Shown piece after piece: positions 33,463-45,013 of a DNA stretch of 52,954 nucleotides. The position numbers and the translations under genes are program-made. Source of the DNA: Acanthaster planci (lineage: Eukaryota > Echinodermata > Asteroidea > Valvatida > Acanthasteridae); contig NW_019091383.1 of assembly GCF_001949145.1 (NCBI RefSeq), forward strand, positions 1,882,486 to 1,935,439, given 5' to 3'. The notes under the pieces are model-generated. The model made no database searches and had not been told where the DNA came from. It was given only the letters and a program-made list of their open reading frames with translations. Positions within the stretch are counted from its first letter, which is position 1; each line of letters begins with the position of its first letter.

Positions 33463-33715
33463 ATAATAATAATAATGACGATTTATAGAGCACACAGATC
33501 CACCAAGGTGCTCAGGGCGCTAGTTCAAAGAAAATAATTAAATGCCTCATTGAAGAGATGAGTCTTCAGATCCTTCTGAAACTGCAGGAGAGAGGGGGAA
33601 GATCGTAACCATGCCGGCAAATTCTTCCAAAGACGAGGTGCAGCACATGAAAAAAAGCGACCCCCCCATGAATGAAATGATCTATCACAAGCTGAATTCA
33701 GTCATCTGGGTACGT
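33463..33715 (+). repeat. SINE-like dispersed repeat downstream of the ADAD1-like gene
   Basis: Begins ATAATAATAATGACGATTTA then TAGAGCACACAGATCCACCAAGG, with GCTCAGGGCGCT and AAGAGATGAGTCTTCAGATC. This style is widespread in marine invertebrate genomes. It probably lies in the 3' UTR. Confidence 0.5.
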
Positions 33716-33842
33716 TCATCATTTGCACGAGGTTGAAGTCATACCAAGGGACAATCTCATGTCGGCATGTGTCCACCCAGTAAGGCTCACTTCAAAGAAA
33801 TTGGACAAGAAAATCTGAAATTTGATGCAGCAATATGGGTGA

Positions 33843-33997
33843 TTCACAATAGTGCGCCACCAAGAGTTTGCAACACGTTGGCCATTATAAAATGCGCGAA
33901 ATTTGTCGACCCTTCCTAAACGCGCATTGGGTCGACATATTTTGCGCACTGTGATTGGCCAATGCATTGCAAACTCTTGGTGGCGCACCATTGTGAA
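33843..33997. mobile_element. 155-bp palindromic MITE
   Basis: Arms TTCACAATAGTGCGCCACCA and TGGTGGCGCACCATTGTGAA enclose inner matching blocks (AAGAGTTTGCAA / TTGCAAACTCTT, GTCGACCC / GGGTCGAC). Almost the whole unit can fold into one hairpin. Confidence 0.8.
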
Positions 33998-34956
33998 ACG
34001 GCCGTATTCCTTTGGGAGCATTTGTTAACTACAGTGTCTACTCTTTAGATCATAGTCATATTTGTGTCTACCCTGGCTGACAAACCAATGGCTGGCTGCT
34101 ATAACTCGTTGAGGGTTAAAAAAAAAACTCACTCATCTATCACACCACCAAATAATAAACACAGTTTCTGGATGCTCTATAGAAATATGACCCTCTTTAA
34201 AAATGAGTGGGGTTTTTAAGGTGAAATCTGACCAGAGGATGAGGTCATATTCCTGTAAACTTTAGCTGCTCCAACAAATAGTAGGGAGTGTTAGAGGGGT
34301 CTGCAACTAGACTGAAAAGCATTAAATGCATATTGGTTAACAAGGTTTGGAGTCGGGGACTTGGGTTCCTGACAGCACCGTCTGGCGGGGGGGGGGGGCA
34401 GTGCCCCCCTTTTTCGACCAGACCTGGGCCAATTTTTACAGGTCCTATAATTGGGTGGGGCTCAATGGATAGAGCCCTTTTTGGCTGATGATGGCCCAAC
34501 AACTGGTCCCCCCATTTCGAAAATTGTTCCGCCGCCAGTGCGGGGTTATGGATTGCAGGGTACTGACTATTCTTTCTGTGTTGTCAAGGCCATCATGAGT
34601 CTGTAAGTATCGAAAGATAAACAGTAGTGACAGCTTATGAACAGTGTTTTAGATGAGACCATCGTCAGACCAGACATAATAAGCCCAGTCGCACGGAACA
34701 AGGTGAGCAGTGACTGAGGAGACACTGAATATTTGTTTTGTCATGACACGAATTACATATGGTATGTTTTGTCACTATGCTTTACTCTTCAAAAGTGAGC
34801 GATTTTTTATCTCCAAGAAATCAGGGTAAAGGATCACCTTAATCTTGTCACTTTTAATTTTTTTGTACAGTATTAAGATTTAGTTCTCATATATTTTTAA
34901 AGAATTGATCAACTGTTTTCCTGTATTTAATGTTCACTTTTATCTGTTGATGCTGA

Positions 34957-34962
34957 AATAAA
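34957..34962 (+). terminator. Possible polyadenylation signal of the ADAD1-like gene
   Basis: AATAAA about 1.8 kb after the stop codon. Another AATAAA lies near 34153. Which one is used cannot be decided from sequence. Confidence 0.3.
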
Positions 34963-35745
34963 GCTACCGATGAGATGCAAATGTTTATGGCCTAAGTGTC
35001 AGTTTGTAGTTGTGGCAAATTTTGTTTTCTAATGCATCGTGGCATATTTGTTATGTTTGGTTTAAGACAGTGTTTGCTGATTGGGTTGGGGGTGGGACTA
35101 CATGAAGATGTAAATTGGAGCACACAATTTAATCTTGTTCTTGTAGATAAATGTATGGCTATACAGCCGTGGAGGAAGATTGAGTCAAATTTGTAGTTTT
35201 CAAAGTTTATCTGGCTCCCCAACTTAGCTGTTGTGTTTGTGAGGGTTATGGACAGGTTGTCATATTATGTAGAAATTGAACAAAATGTCTATAGTGCACA
35301 TTATTTTTGGTGTGCATTCTGAATCATGTTAAGTTCATCCATTGACATGATTGAGGAAACTTCACACACTGCAGACCGTAAATGATTCCTCCATAGTTCA
35401 ATCTCATTCACTGTTTGGATCATGGGTCGACTTGAGCGTGTCCAACGCTAATTTACTTGTAAGATTTAACTTATTTTAGCCCCAAATAAAGAACGAAATT
35501 ATGTGTCTTGAAACGTCGTTATTCCTACCAGTTCTTCACAACCTTATTTGCAACCATGCATCCGATTTTGTCCTTGTAGACGCTGCCGCACCGTGCGAGG
35601 GCGCCCTCACCCTACCAACCAACTTCTGCTGCGTGATGCATTGTAACAATATTGTAGCCGCATTGTGTAGCATTTGCTTCTCGGAACTAATTTGCCGCCC
35701 TGATCGGCCAGCTTCACACAAAGTGGCACATTGATTACACTGAAA

Positions 35746-35748
35746 ATG
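35746..35748 (+). CDS. ELOB: ELOB exon 1: initiator codon
   Basis: The sequence AAAATG|GTATGT places a start codon directly against a consensus donor. Joined to GATGTATTT at 39063, it gives the family N-terminus M-D-V-F-L-M-I-R-R, with A at -3 and G at +4. The 5' UTR lies in the GC-richer sequence just upstream (about 35580-35745); the transcription start is not visible. Confidence 0.72.
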
Positions 35749-38700
35749 GTATGTAGGCAGCCACAAACGTTTATGGTGTTCAGTATTGATATTTTTAGAG
35801 TGTATTTTGTTGTTTCCAAAATCATGTTTCTGTCACTAGTGTCAGTTGACTGTATTGGGTAGGGCTTGGAAGTTGGATGGATCTAGCCCCACTAGTGTGG
35901 CACGGATCACTCCAGATTTATCCTTAGCCATACATCCGTCTACGCAATTTGGTGTCGGCGTATCGAACATTCTGGCGCACCCACTTATCATCGTGGGCGC
36001 AATTTCTTTTGCACACGAACATGATTCTTGACTTTTCCGCTTTCTAAAAACCATTTATTGAATGATTTCACTTATGTTATTCAGGTATTTTCCAGTCTTT
36101 TTGCCTTTATCCATTCAATCTAACAGGCTCGCTCTCTCAGTCGCCATCTTTAAAATAAGATCGTTGAGCATTACGTCACTTGACCCCTCATCATCTCCAT
36201 GGCTGTTCCATGTCAAGATAACTAAACTGCTGCCAAAGTTTTGGAAGAACCCATTGGTACATGTAGTATCTTATCGCTCAGTCAGTATATTAAATATGTC
36301 TTGACATGGAACAGCCGTCGAGACGACGAGGGGGTCAAGTGACGTATGCTCAATGACCTTATTTCAAAGATGGTGACTGAGAGAGCGAGCCCGTTAGATT
36401 GAATGGATAAAGGCAAAAAGACTGGAAAATACCTGAATAACGTGAGTGAAATCATTCAATAAATGGTTTTTAGAAAGCGGAAAAGTCAAGAATCATGTTC
36501 GTGTGCAAAAGAAATTGCGCCCACTATGATAAGTGGGTGCACCGGAATGTTCGATACGCCGACTCGAAATTGCGTAGACGGATGTGTGGCTAAGGATAAA
36601 TCGGGAGTGATCCGTGCCCTACTAGTGGGGCTAGGATGGATCTACTTTGAGAACTCTAAGTCACACTAGGGCCTATTCCGGGTTTCGAGTCAACTCGGAC
36701 CCATGCCAACTTGGACCCACAACCAACTCGGACCCATGCCAACTCGGACCCAATACTAACCCGAACCCAGGACCAACTCGGATCCATAACCAACTTGGAC
36801 CCAATTCTAACTCGGACGTTCGACCAATTCGGACCCACCCTGAGTCAACTCGGACCCAACCCCAAGAGCGTGATTAACTTGTTGAAAATTTTGATTTTGT
36901 CCACTTTAACATTTTAGCATTTGGTAAATGACACTTTTGCACTGCATGCTGCCGAGATGTAACGTCCTCTCTACACGTAATGCTTCCCAGAATTTCTCAG
37001 TTTTCGAGTTTGAACAGGCATGGTGGTTGAAAAATCGTACAGGACTATATTTGATATTAGTGATGTCTTGGAACAAGTGAGAAGTAACCGGCAAGCGTCG
37101 TATTTTTATGGAGGCACATTTCTTTTGATGTCTTATTTGCCGCTTGTAGTCTGGAATCTTAATCGGTTATCAGCTTCCGAGGTATCGGCATGATTGACCA
37201 CAAAGACTGATTTTGTCACCTTCCATCCTTGAAACCCTATGATCGGGGAGTGGGAGCTTTGGACAACCAATGGGAGCAGCTTTTGGAGTGTGGTTGACAG
37301 TACCAAATCATTGACGCCTTTTCTCCGAAGTTTTTTTGGCACTGCAGATCACCAGAAGAAATCGAATGAACTTTCACCAAACAGCCCCCAAAGTCTTTGT
37401 TACCACAGACAGATAGGCCTTTTGATGTACATAAGAGATGCTGCATGCGTACAACACATACTGCCGATGTACCTCAATATCACGAACATTAACCTTTTAT
37501 AGTGTCTCATGGTGTTATCCCCCACCTCACTTTTCAAATTTTTTTGGCCTGGCAAGTCTTACACCTCCACCTTGCCCCATCCCCCCTCCCCGAATACCGG
37601 CGAAATTAAGGCAGGTGGAGGAATTCATCCATACAGGCCCAAACTGACTGTCCAAATAACGCAAATAGGTTGGTAATTTCGAACAACACGAATCAAATCA
37701 TTTTAAAATAAAAATGTGGCATATTTCCTATTGTCTTAAACTTGGAGACAGTTTTGAAGCGTTGTATGTCTGCTCGCGAGCTCATTATTATTTTGTGATC
37801 CCACTTTTTTTCTTTACAATAAGACGTGCCATAATCACCAAGGATCATAGAATTATTTATATAAATCCAGAATTTGGGATTGATAGTTTCCAGTTCAGAG
37901 TATTTCTTTCACAAAAAGCCCCACATTGCGGACCTATTTTGGATAGAAACAGTCAACTGCATTCAGAGCTGGGCACATAGTTTTACTACTATTAGGGGGT
38001 ATCTTCGGGATAAGGCGAATAAAAAAAAATTCATAAAATTGAAATGAAAAGTGATCGATCTGGCCATATCTTGACTTTCCAGCGAAAAAAAAATTATCTT
38101 GAATTTCCAGTGAAAAAATGAAGGCCAACCTCTTCGCTAGGTTCATGAGTCAGCGCTATTTCGGTCAACGGGCGCGTATTTGGTGTAGTACAACCACAAG
38201 ACTCTGTGGGTCTGACTTGACTCGAGGTGGGTCCGAGTTGGTGTGGCTCCGAGTTGGTTGTGGGTCGGAGATGGTAGTTAGTATTGGGTCCGAGTTGGAA
38301 TGGGTCTGAGTTGGTTTGGGTCCGAGTTGACCTGATCCCCTATTCCGTGTGACTTTGAGCGCAATTGGTTTACGTGGTGTCGTAACGCTATGGGGTTTTG
38401 AAAAGTGCTTTGCCAGGGTCAGGTACATGTAGTTGTACCTGAGAAAACCTCCGTTTGCGCTCTCTGGAGCAAATCTCCCCCGAAGTTAAAACCCTCCTAT
38501 GGAAAGTAAGACACATTCTTGACACTTTGTCCTTTCAGTATCAGTCAAAACCAGTCAAAATTCCCCTACGAGGCCCTACATGTATGTGTCTATATACTGG
38601 GGGAAATTAAGTGGAGGGAATTTTCGACTGTTTTTGACAGTTACAGCAAAAGGAGGGTTAATGAACTTCTACCTACATGTATATCAAACATTCAGGTTCT

Positions 38701-41099
38701 CGTGTATTTTGTAGAATTTTGTTGGCCTATATTATTGTAAAAAAAATTGTTTTTTTTCTACCATCCTTACTTCTCATCCCTCGACGATCCGCACAGATCT
38801 GCATTCTCTTTTGGCTGTACTTTGCAGATATCACTCCCTGAAGTACATGTACATGTAGCTCGACAACGCAGCATGTATCATGCCTCTTGACATTACCACC
38901 CCCTGCTTCCAAAATGGTCCAGCCGATATGTGATTAGTATAATCTCATAAACTATGTAGTCATGGTAGTGACCATAATGAAATGTCAGTTTTCAAAATTT
39001 TGTCAATCAGCCCTTTTAAAACTAAAAGAAATTATTGATACCATGATTTATGTCATATACAGGATGTATTTCTTATGATAAGACGGAAGAATTGGACCAT
39101 CTTCACTGATGCCAAGGAGACGAGCACCGTGCATGAACTGAAACGTATCATCGAGGGCATCATCAAGAGGCCGCCAGAGGACCAGAAGCTCTTCAAAGAC
39201 AAGGAGGAGCTGGACAACACCAGGACGTTGGGGGACTGTGGACTGACGAGCAACACAGCCAAGGCACAAGCACCAGCAACGCTAGGATTAGCCATTAAAT
39301 TAGAGGGTGGGTACCCAGGGAAATCAACAGGGAGGGGAGGCCCTCGTCCGCTCCTACATGTACCTTCTCTTCCTTGCCCACTCCCGCCTCCTTCTCTTAC
39401 TTGCCCACTTCCGCCCCCTCCTCCAAAGTAAAAAATGGAGAAATACCAAAAGCAGAAAAAAGTGGGTAATGAAACATGGAAGACGACTCCTTTCCAGTTT
39501 CCATTTTGCTGTAGTCTGGTTCCCACATCAGCTAATCCTGACTTTTGGTACACGTTGCTGCCTTGGTCACTTGTCAAAATTCCTCCTATTTCCCCAGATT
39601 TCCTAAACTGGCCAAAACTTTCCTAACTCAACTATCATCAGTATCTGTGTATTTTGTGTAAATTTTGCACGTGTATAAATTACTTCTCTATGCAAATTTT
39701 TCCATGTGCATCACAATTTGAAAAAAAAATTGTACTGTATTTTTCTTAGTTTTTGGGCCTAATTGATCTCCAGTGTTGTACACCTTTGCTCATACTGACA
39801 TTAAAAAAGCAAGAAACGTGCTCACAGTGCTTAAGAATAGACATTACATTGTACTCTGTTTTCAGAGATGATTGCTAAATGTACCTACTGGCCTTCTGAC
39901 ACATTCTGTGCCCCCTTCTCCCACCATAAAGAGCTCTCCCTTCTCCGTCTGTCACAATGTACATGTACATTGGTGGGTAATGGATACTACATACATGTAC
40001 ATTCTGTGGTGAAGAAAATCATGTAAGACCAAATTCAGGCCAATCTTCCTCATTCTTTAGTTTGCAAAGTTCTCATGAAACGTCCACGTGGGAAAGGCAA
40101 GGATCGTTGTAGGGCACCAGCAAAGTTGAAGTTCTTGATTCAGTTTTGAAAGGAAAGATCTCTTCGACATGTTGCACCTGAGAGTGAGGCTAACATGCGT
40201 TTGTCCTGATTCAGATTATAAGATGTAAAGATGGGAGATTGTCCATTTTATTACACTGGTCAGTGTTGGAGACCTCAGAATGTTGTCTGTAATGAAAAAT
40301 GAAAAGGCCGAATTTGCATCATAATCACCAGCTTCACAATAGTCCCCACTTTGAAAAGAGGCAACGGGAATGTGGAAGCGTGAGTAGAGCTGCATGCCAC
40401 CGAACAATGAGCCTTTTCACTGTGTAATACAAAGCATGCAGAGCACGCAGGGTCACAAACCAAGAATTTGCGGTTTGGCAGGTGGCCTTCGTGGCCAAGT
40501 GAGGCTGGAATTCTTGGAGTCGGCTTTCGGAAAAAAGTTCCCATCATCAAGGGGTTAAAAGCCAGTGCAAAACCTTAACATTTTTGCCAAAGACACACAT
40601 GTACACTGCTCGTTTCTTGGATGTACTTTTGCCCTAAAATGCCCAGGAATGTCTTGTGGTTCATAAGTTTATTTCTTTATTTTGTTTGTCCTTTACATGA
40701 GCATGCAAAATGTCTACTAGGAAGTGAATGGTCCCCAGCACATGTACACTTTCATAAACTTGAAAAAAAAAAGCCATTTCGGCCAATGATCTTTTCTTTT
40801 GTATGCTTTCGGGAGGGATCAGAGGAAAGATTATGTTCTTTACGCTCGTGAAAGAAATGACAACAATAGATGACTACTTACATGTACATGAACACGAATG
40901 TCCAATGCGTCTGATCTAGAGGGGGATATTCATTTATGTTATCATCAAACTGTTTTTCTTCTGTGTTTTTCTTCCAGGCGACACGGATGAGTTTGAGACA
41001 CTAGACTTGGTCCCCTACTCCAATCCCCCTGAGCTCCCCGACGTCATGAAGTCGTCGGAGCCTTCCACAACAAACACAGTAGAGCCACCTGTATCATAG
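35746..41099 (+). CDS. ELOB: Elongin-B
   Basis: Three coding pieces: ATG at 35746-35748, exon 39063-39306 and exon 40978-41099, giving 122 residues (human protein 118). The protein is a ubiquitin-like fold: [51 protein letters not shown], and the tail [10 protein letters not shown] that is nearly invariant in the family. Elongin B pairs with elongin C, both in the elongin (SIII) RNA polymerase II elongation complex and as adaptor in VHL- and SOCS-box cullin ubiquitin ligases. Identity is certain from the sequence. Intron 1 (3.3 kb) is unusually repeat-laden. The C-terminal tail after PDVMK is variable, as in other phyla. Confidence 0.97.
35883..36634. mobile_element. 752-bp long palindrome in ELOB intron 1
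   Basis: Two arms of about 335 bp (35883-36216 and 36295-36634) are inverted copies around an ~80-bp loop. Examples: CCATTTATTGAATGATTTCA / TGAAATCATTCAATAAATGG and GGCTGTTCCATGTCAAGA / TCTTGACATGGAACAGCC. Open frames in each arm are mirror images, not genes. Confidence 0.9.
36693..36860 (+). repeat. ~17-bp minisatellite, unit AACTCGGACCCANNNNN
   Basis: About ten units such as AACTCGGACCCATGCC, with substitutions and slight length variation. Open frames here (repeated Thr/Asp/Pro) are repeat artefacts. Confidence 0.9.
37805..38195 (+). repeat. Dispersed repeat, copy A
   Basis: Shares AATAAGACGTGCCATAAT, TTTCACAAAAAGCCCC, GAATAAAAAAAA and CAGTGAAAAAATGAAGGCCA with 50785-51180, same orientation. 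It forms the right part of the composite element interior. Confidence 0.75.
38210..38333 (-). repeat. Inverted copy of the AACTCGGACCCA minisatellite
   Basis: About seven units of TGGGTCCGAGTTGG, the reverse complement of the 36.7 kb array. Confidence 0.9.
39063..39306 (+). CDS. ELOB: ELOB exon 2: ubiquitin-like domain
   Basis: Encodes [20 protein letters not shown] through [13 protein letters not shown] (81 codons) plus the first base of Gly. Acceptor ATACAG, donor GAGG|GTGGGT, phase 1. The frame stays open past the donor into intron sequence, so the ORF end at 39431 is not the exon end. Confidence 0.97.
40285..40558 (+). mobile_element. TIR element TTAACCCCTTC, copy 2 (left end lost)
   Basis: Matches the right two-thirds of the 27754-28177 element and ends in AAGGGGTTAA. 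The left end is missing or unrecognisable. Located in ELOB intron 2. Confidence 0.8.
40978..41099 (+). CDS. ELOB: ELOB exon 3: C-terminal tail
   Basis: Encodes [20 protein letters not shown] then [19 protein letters not shown] and TAG. Acceptor [30 protein letters not shown] matches the segment of elongin B that packs on elongin C. Confidence 0.97.
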
Positions 41100-43790
41100 A
41101 GCAGGCAGTGACGTTTGGGTACCAGTGACACTATACCATAGCAGACTAACACCAGCAAAATACATAAAAATTCGCACAAGGTATGTTCTTGAAAGAGCAA
41201 CCCACCAAGATAGAGGCGTGGATTCTCTGTGAAAGATATGCTACTTTTTCTGTTTTTGGAAATCTTATTTTTTGTGTTTCATTGTTAAGAACAGTGTAAA
41301 AAAAAGCAAACGTCTGCCCACTTTACCACTTGTTCCCTGTTTTATTTACCCCCAAGGCGTTCCTCCCCATTTAAATTTCCTCCACAAGAGAGTACCGAAG
41401 TGTGACGTCACTGTGAACTAGAAAGTGCAGTGCAAACCAATGGAGTACGCGCGTGTGTTGGTTGATGCGCTGGTTCTCGCGCTAATGCCTTTTACACACT
41501 AATTGTGCACGTGACGTATTCAGTTCGGTACTCAATTCAAGGGAAGTTTGAAAAGAGGGCTTCAGTTATATTCCATATTCCATAGCAACAAGATCCACAT
41601 CATTTCATGCTGAAGTCCTGGGCCTTTACAGATATGTATCGTAAATTACATGAATTTTTTCAACATGGTTTGCCAAGAGCATCTATTAATTCGGTGAACA
41701 TTTTTAGGTTTTGTAAAGTGAAAAATAGTATAAACATCACTCACAAACTGGTTTCCGTTTTCAAATCCATAATCTGAACTTTTACTTCATCCAGTATTAA
41801 ATATTCAAAACTCTAAAAATGTTAATTAATACATTGGTTACAGTTCTTGGATATGGAATGGATCATTTTCATGGAGGACTTCTCCTTTTTATCTCATAAC
41901 AAAACAACGGCATCTGCTCTACTTCAACATATACATGTAATTTAATCAACCTTAAATATAGCTGTTCTTGATACTGTGTGAAAGAGTGTTAACGTAAATG
42001 ATATACCCAAAATGTCTCCATTGCTCACTGTCGCCAATTTAAAATGTAAACTTTGCACTATTTTGTCAGTCTTGCATATTGAATGCAGTTGCTTGTATCT
42101 ATGTGGTTGTATACGGTGAACGATACAATTTTTTTGTATAAAGATTGCCTGTTTTCGTGCTTTTTAAAATGATGCTATGGTGTCTCCGTGGATTTAGTCT
42201 TGCATTTCTGAGTAAAGTGCTAATTGGTTATACAATGTAGATAGTGATATCCTGTTCATTGCTGCTTGAACAATGAAATCGCAGAGACATCGCAGTTTAC
42301 CATGCCACAAAGTGCTTCCTCATTAAATGATCTTGAACTCATTGAAGCAGTTTCCTAGTCGAGTTGTCAGTTTTAACAAGGACCCATGACAAGCCATCAA
42401 ATCAAACCACTTGATATTCAAATTTAAGTGTGACGGTGCATTCCTTCATCAGCGTTTATCTCTTAATTGTGACTGGGTTGGACAAATGACTTGTGATGGA
42501 ATAAGCAAGTTCGGTATTTCAACAAAGCCTGCTCATGATGGGAAGCTCAAAGGCACCACTTGGGAACTGATATTTCACTTCTCTTTGGGCTTTGTTTGAT
42601 GGAGATGTTTGACTTAGTATTTCTCTTTACTCCGTGGTTAGTTCATAATGCTTGTAAATTGCTAGATATTGTAAATAACATCATTGAATTAGGTCTTGCC
42701 TTTGTTTTTGAGTTAAGACATTCTGTACCTCTGAATTGTAGTGCTGGCCTCGTTATAATATGGATGTATTATGGGAGCAAACCTTATAATACATGTACAA
42801 CCCACACTGATAGAGAATAATTTGGACTAAAATTTATTTCAAAGTGTTGATGTCTTTTCCCTCCTTTTACTTTTTTTTTTCAATTTTTACTGGGGGTGGG
42901 GTAGGGGTGGTGTTGGAGTAGAGCACACCCCACCAGAATTATAGGGGGGTGAAAACATTCAGGGGTGTGACTTGAAATTTACAAAGCCCACAAATTCATT
43001 AATAATCTGGATATTCTTGTCAAGCACTGCTCTGATTCGTCAAAGAATGCCCATTGCAGTAAAGTGAGTTGGTGTTAACCCTTCACAACAGTAGGGAGTG
43101 TGTTTTGAACATGATCTAGTTTCTGGAAGACAGATGACACAACAGCTATCCTTGGTTCCCTCAGTTCCCTCAGTTCCCAGTCTTCCAACAAGTGAAGGCG
43201 ATTGAAGACTGTTACGGCTGAAGGGTGCACTCACAACTGATTTCTATATTTTTCTGCCTGTTTTTGGAAAATAAAACAACCAGAAACACATCAGTATCAT
43301 GTACATTTGGTTTTGACGTCACCCCAACACCTATTAAAAATGATAGCAAATGCGGTTTATCTGACTTTTAAGCACTGATTCAGAAAATGAATCAAAGATT
43401 TTTTATGTGAGAGATCTAATTGTCACATCAGAAACTGATAAAATGCCAGTTGTGTGCACACCTGGTAAAAGTAAGTTACTGTTTTCCTGTAAGTTTCATT
43501 TTCGCAAACAGGCACAAAAGGAGCTGCATTTGCACACGGCACATGTTTAGTTTTCAGTAACTGAATTTCTCTTCATTTTCCAAGTTTGAAAGGTTTGGAT
43601 GTGAACTTTATTCCACAAGCATACAGATGGAGTGAATTCATGTTGAATCCTGTAAAGCATACTCCTTGAGTAACATGTCCACAAAATGTTTGTGAAAACA
43701 ACATCTCAATTAGAAGCTGGTGTGTGAAGTGTCCATATACATGCACGTATTTAGGGGTTGGTTTGTAATTCCAAAGCTTCATTGCAGCAT
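41100..43790 (+). other. ELOB 3' region and intergenic DNA
   Basis: No coding exon after the ELOB stop. Possible polyadenylation signals are ATTAAA at 42322 and AATAAA at 43270. A TIR element lies at 41390-41533, and a CCTCAGTT short tandem near 43160. Confidence 0.5.
41390..41533. mobile_element. 144-bp TIR element, probably in the ELOB 3' UTR
   Basis: The termini GAGTACCGAA and TTCGGTACTC are perfect inverted repeats. Inside are TGACGTCA, GCGCGTGTG and CACGTGACGT. The right half recurs at 8630-8700. Confidence 0.7.
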
Positions 43791-43799
43791 TTTCATGCA

Positions 43800-44095
43800 G
43801 TGGGGAGTTGGGTTGGCATAGTGGCTCTTTCCTCACCTCCCACCTCTGCAGTCCGGGTTCGAATCCCGGCCCGGTCCACATGTGGATTGGGTTTTCAGTC
43901 CCTGCCTGATTCCGTGGGTTTTACCCAGAATATTCCTGTGGGATTTTCCTGCCATCTCTAAAACTGTAACGGCAATGTCATTGTCTCCTCTGTGCAGGTG
44001 TCTTCAGGCTTGCGAGCTACAGTGCCTAGGGTGCTTTTGAGGAATCCTTGATGTCATTACCAGAAATGATCAGTAATAATAATAACACCTGTATA
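43800..44095 (+). repeat. tRNA-derived SINE
   Basis: A box TGGCATAGTGG (43814) and B box GGTTCGAATCC (43856) lie 42 bp apart, as in a tRNA. An unrelated body of about 200 bp follows, then a TAATAATAATAAC tail. A diverged relative is at 48565. Confidence 0.8.
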
Positions 44096-44466
44096 CTGTG
44101 TAATCAGTACTTCCATGTTAGTTGAAAACAAAATTTGCGGACTCTCACTCTTCAAAAAGATAACTGCACAGTGCCGACTTTCTTTCATGGATTTTTTAAT
44201 AAAATTCATCTTGACTGACAAGCTAGTATTACCAAGTATCGCTTTCCACTAATCCCACCTGAAGTATAAGTAATGCACTTAAATGAAAATTACATTGCTG
44301 ACAATTACAGCCTGCTTAATCTAATTCCCTGGACATTTTTATCACCAACTTCTGCCTCTGCCAAAATCCAGTGCCGTGCTGTGATCCCAAAACACTGTGT
44401 CTTAAAGGGTAACAAAAATTGAAAACATTTAGTTCACGTGAAGTATTTAAAAATAATAAATACACA

Positions 44467-45013
44467 ACCATTTCAAAAACATTGTAAATTTAATGTTTCT
44501 CACATTAATTATAACCCCCAAATGAATGAAAAGATCCTGCGTTTCCAGCCCACAAAAAAATCCCCTTTTGGCCGTTCTCCCAGGCTAATTAGATGACGTC
44601 ATCACCAGAAAGCTGACATGTACAGTGTATTGTGCACAGTACATGTACCAGCAGTATCGCACGCTTGCGACCATGTTGTTTGATGTAGCTTGGCCAACAG
44701 GCAAACACTGTCTCAGTTTCAGGAAGAAATTAAAAGACACACTTCTTACAGTGTATTTCTTGAACTGAGACAGTGTTTGCCAGTGGGCCAAGCTACATCA
44801 AACACAATGTGGTCTACTGCAAGCGTGCTATGCTAGACTGCGTGTACTGTGCGTAATGTACATGTCAGCATTCTTGCGATGATGTTATCCAATCAACCTG
44901 GGAGTGCGAACAGCCAAAACGGGATTTTTTGTGGGCGGGGAAACGCAGCATCTTTTTATTCATTTTGGGGTCACATGGGGTAAACATGAAATTTACAATG
45001 TTTTTGAAATGGT
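44467..45013. mobile_element. 547-bp palindromic MITE
   Basis: The ends ACCATTTCAAAAACATTGTA and TACAATGTTTTTGAAATGGT are perfect inverted copies. Inner blocks also pair (AAACACTGTCTCAGTT / AACTGAGACAGTGTTT, GATGTAGCTTGG / CCAAGCTACATC). The apex loop is near 44740. Confidence 0.9.

Larger units (their letters stand above)
36660..38352. mobile_element. Composite element with inverted minisatellite ends in ELOB intron 1
   Basis: The ends GTCACACTAGGGCC-like (left) and CCGTGTGAC (right) are inverted. Next to them lie the minisatellite (36693-36860) and its reverse complement (38210-38333). The interior (36861-38200) has no supported gene and includes a dispersed repeat shared with 50.8 kb. Confidence 0.7.

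Noticed and set aside
35842-36669. Two near-identical ORFs beginning [17 protein letters not shown]
   Set aside because: They lie on the two arms of the long palindrome and are mirror copies of repeat DNA with no domain or splice signals.
36647-36917. ORFs with repeated Thr-Arg-Thr / Asp-Pro patterns on both strands
   Set aside because: They are translations of the 17-bp minisatellite, not genes.
39307-39626. Continuation of the elongin B frame (Gly/Pro-rich) beyond 39306
   Set aside because: The known family tail is encoded by the exon at 40978, and a consensus donor lies at 39307, so this is read-through into intron 2.
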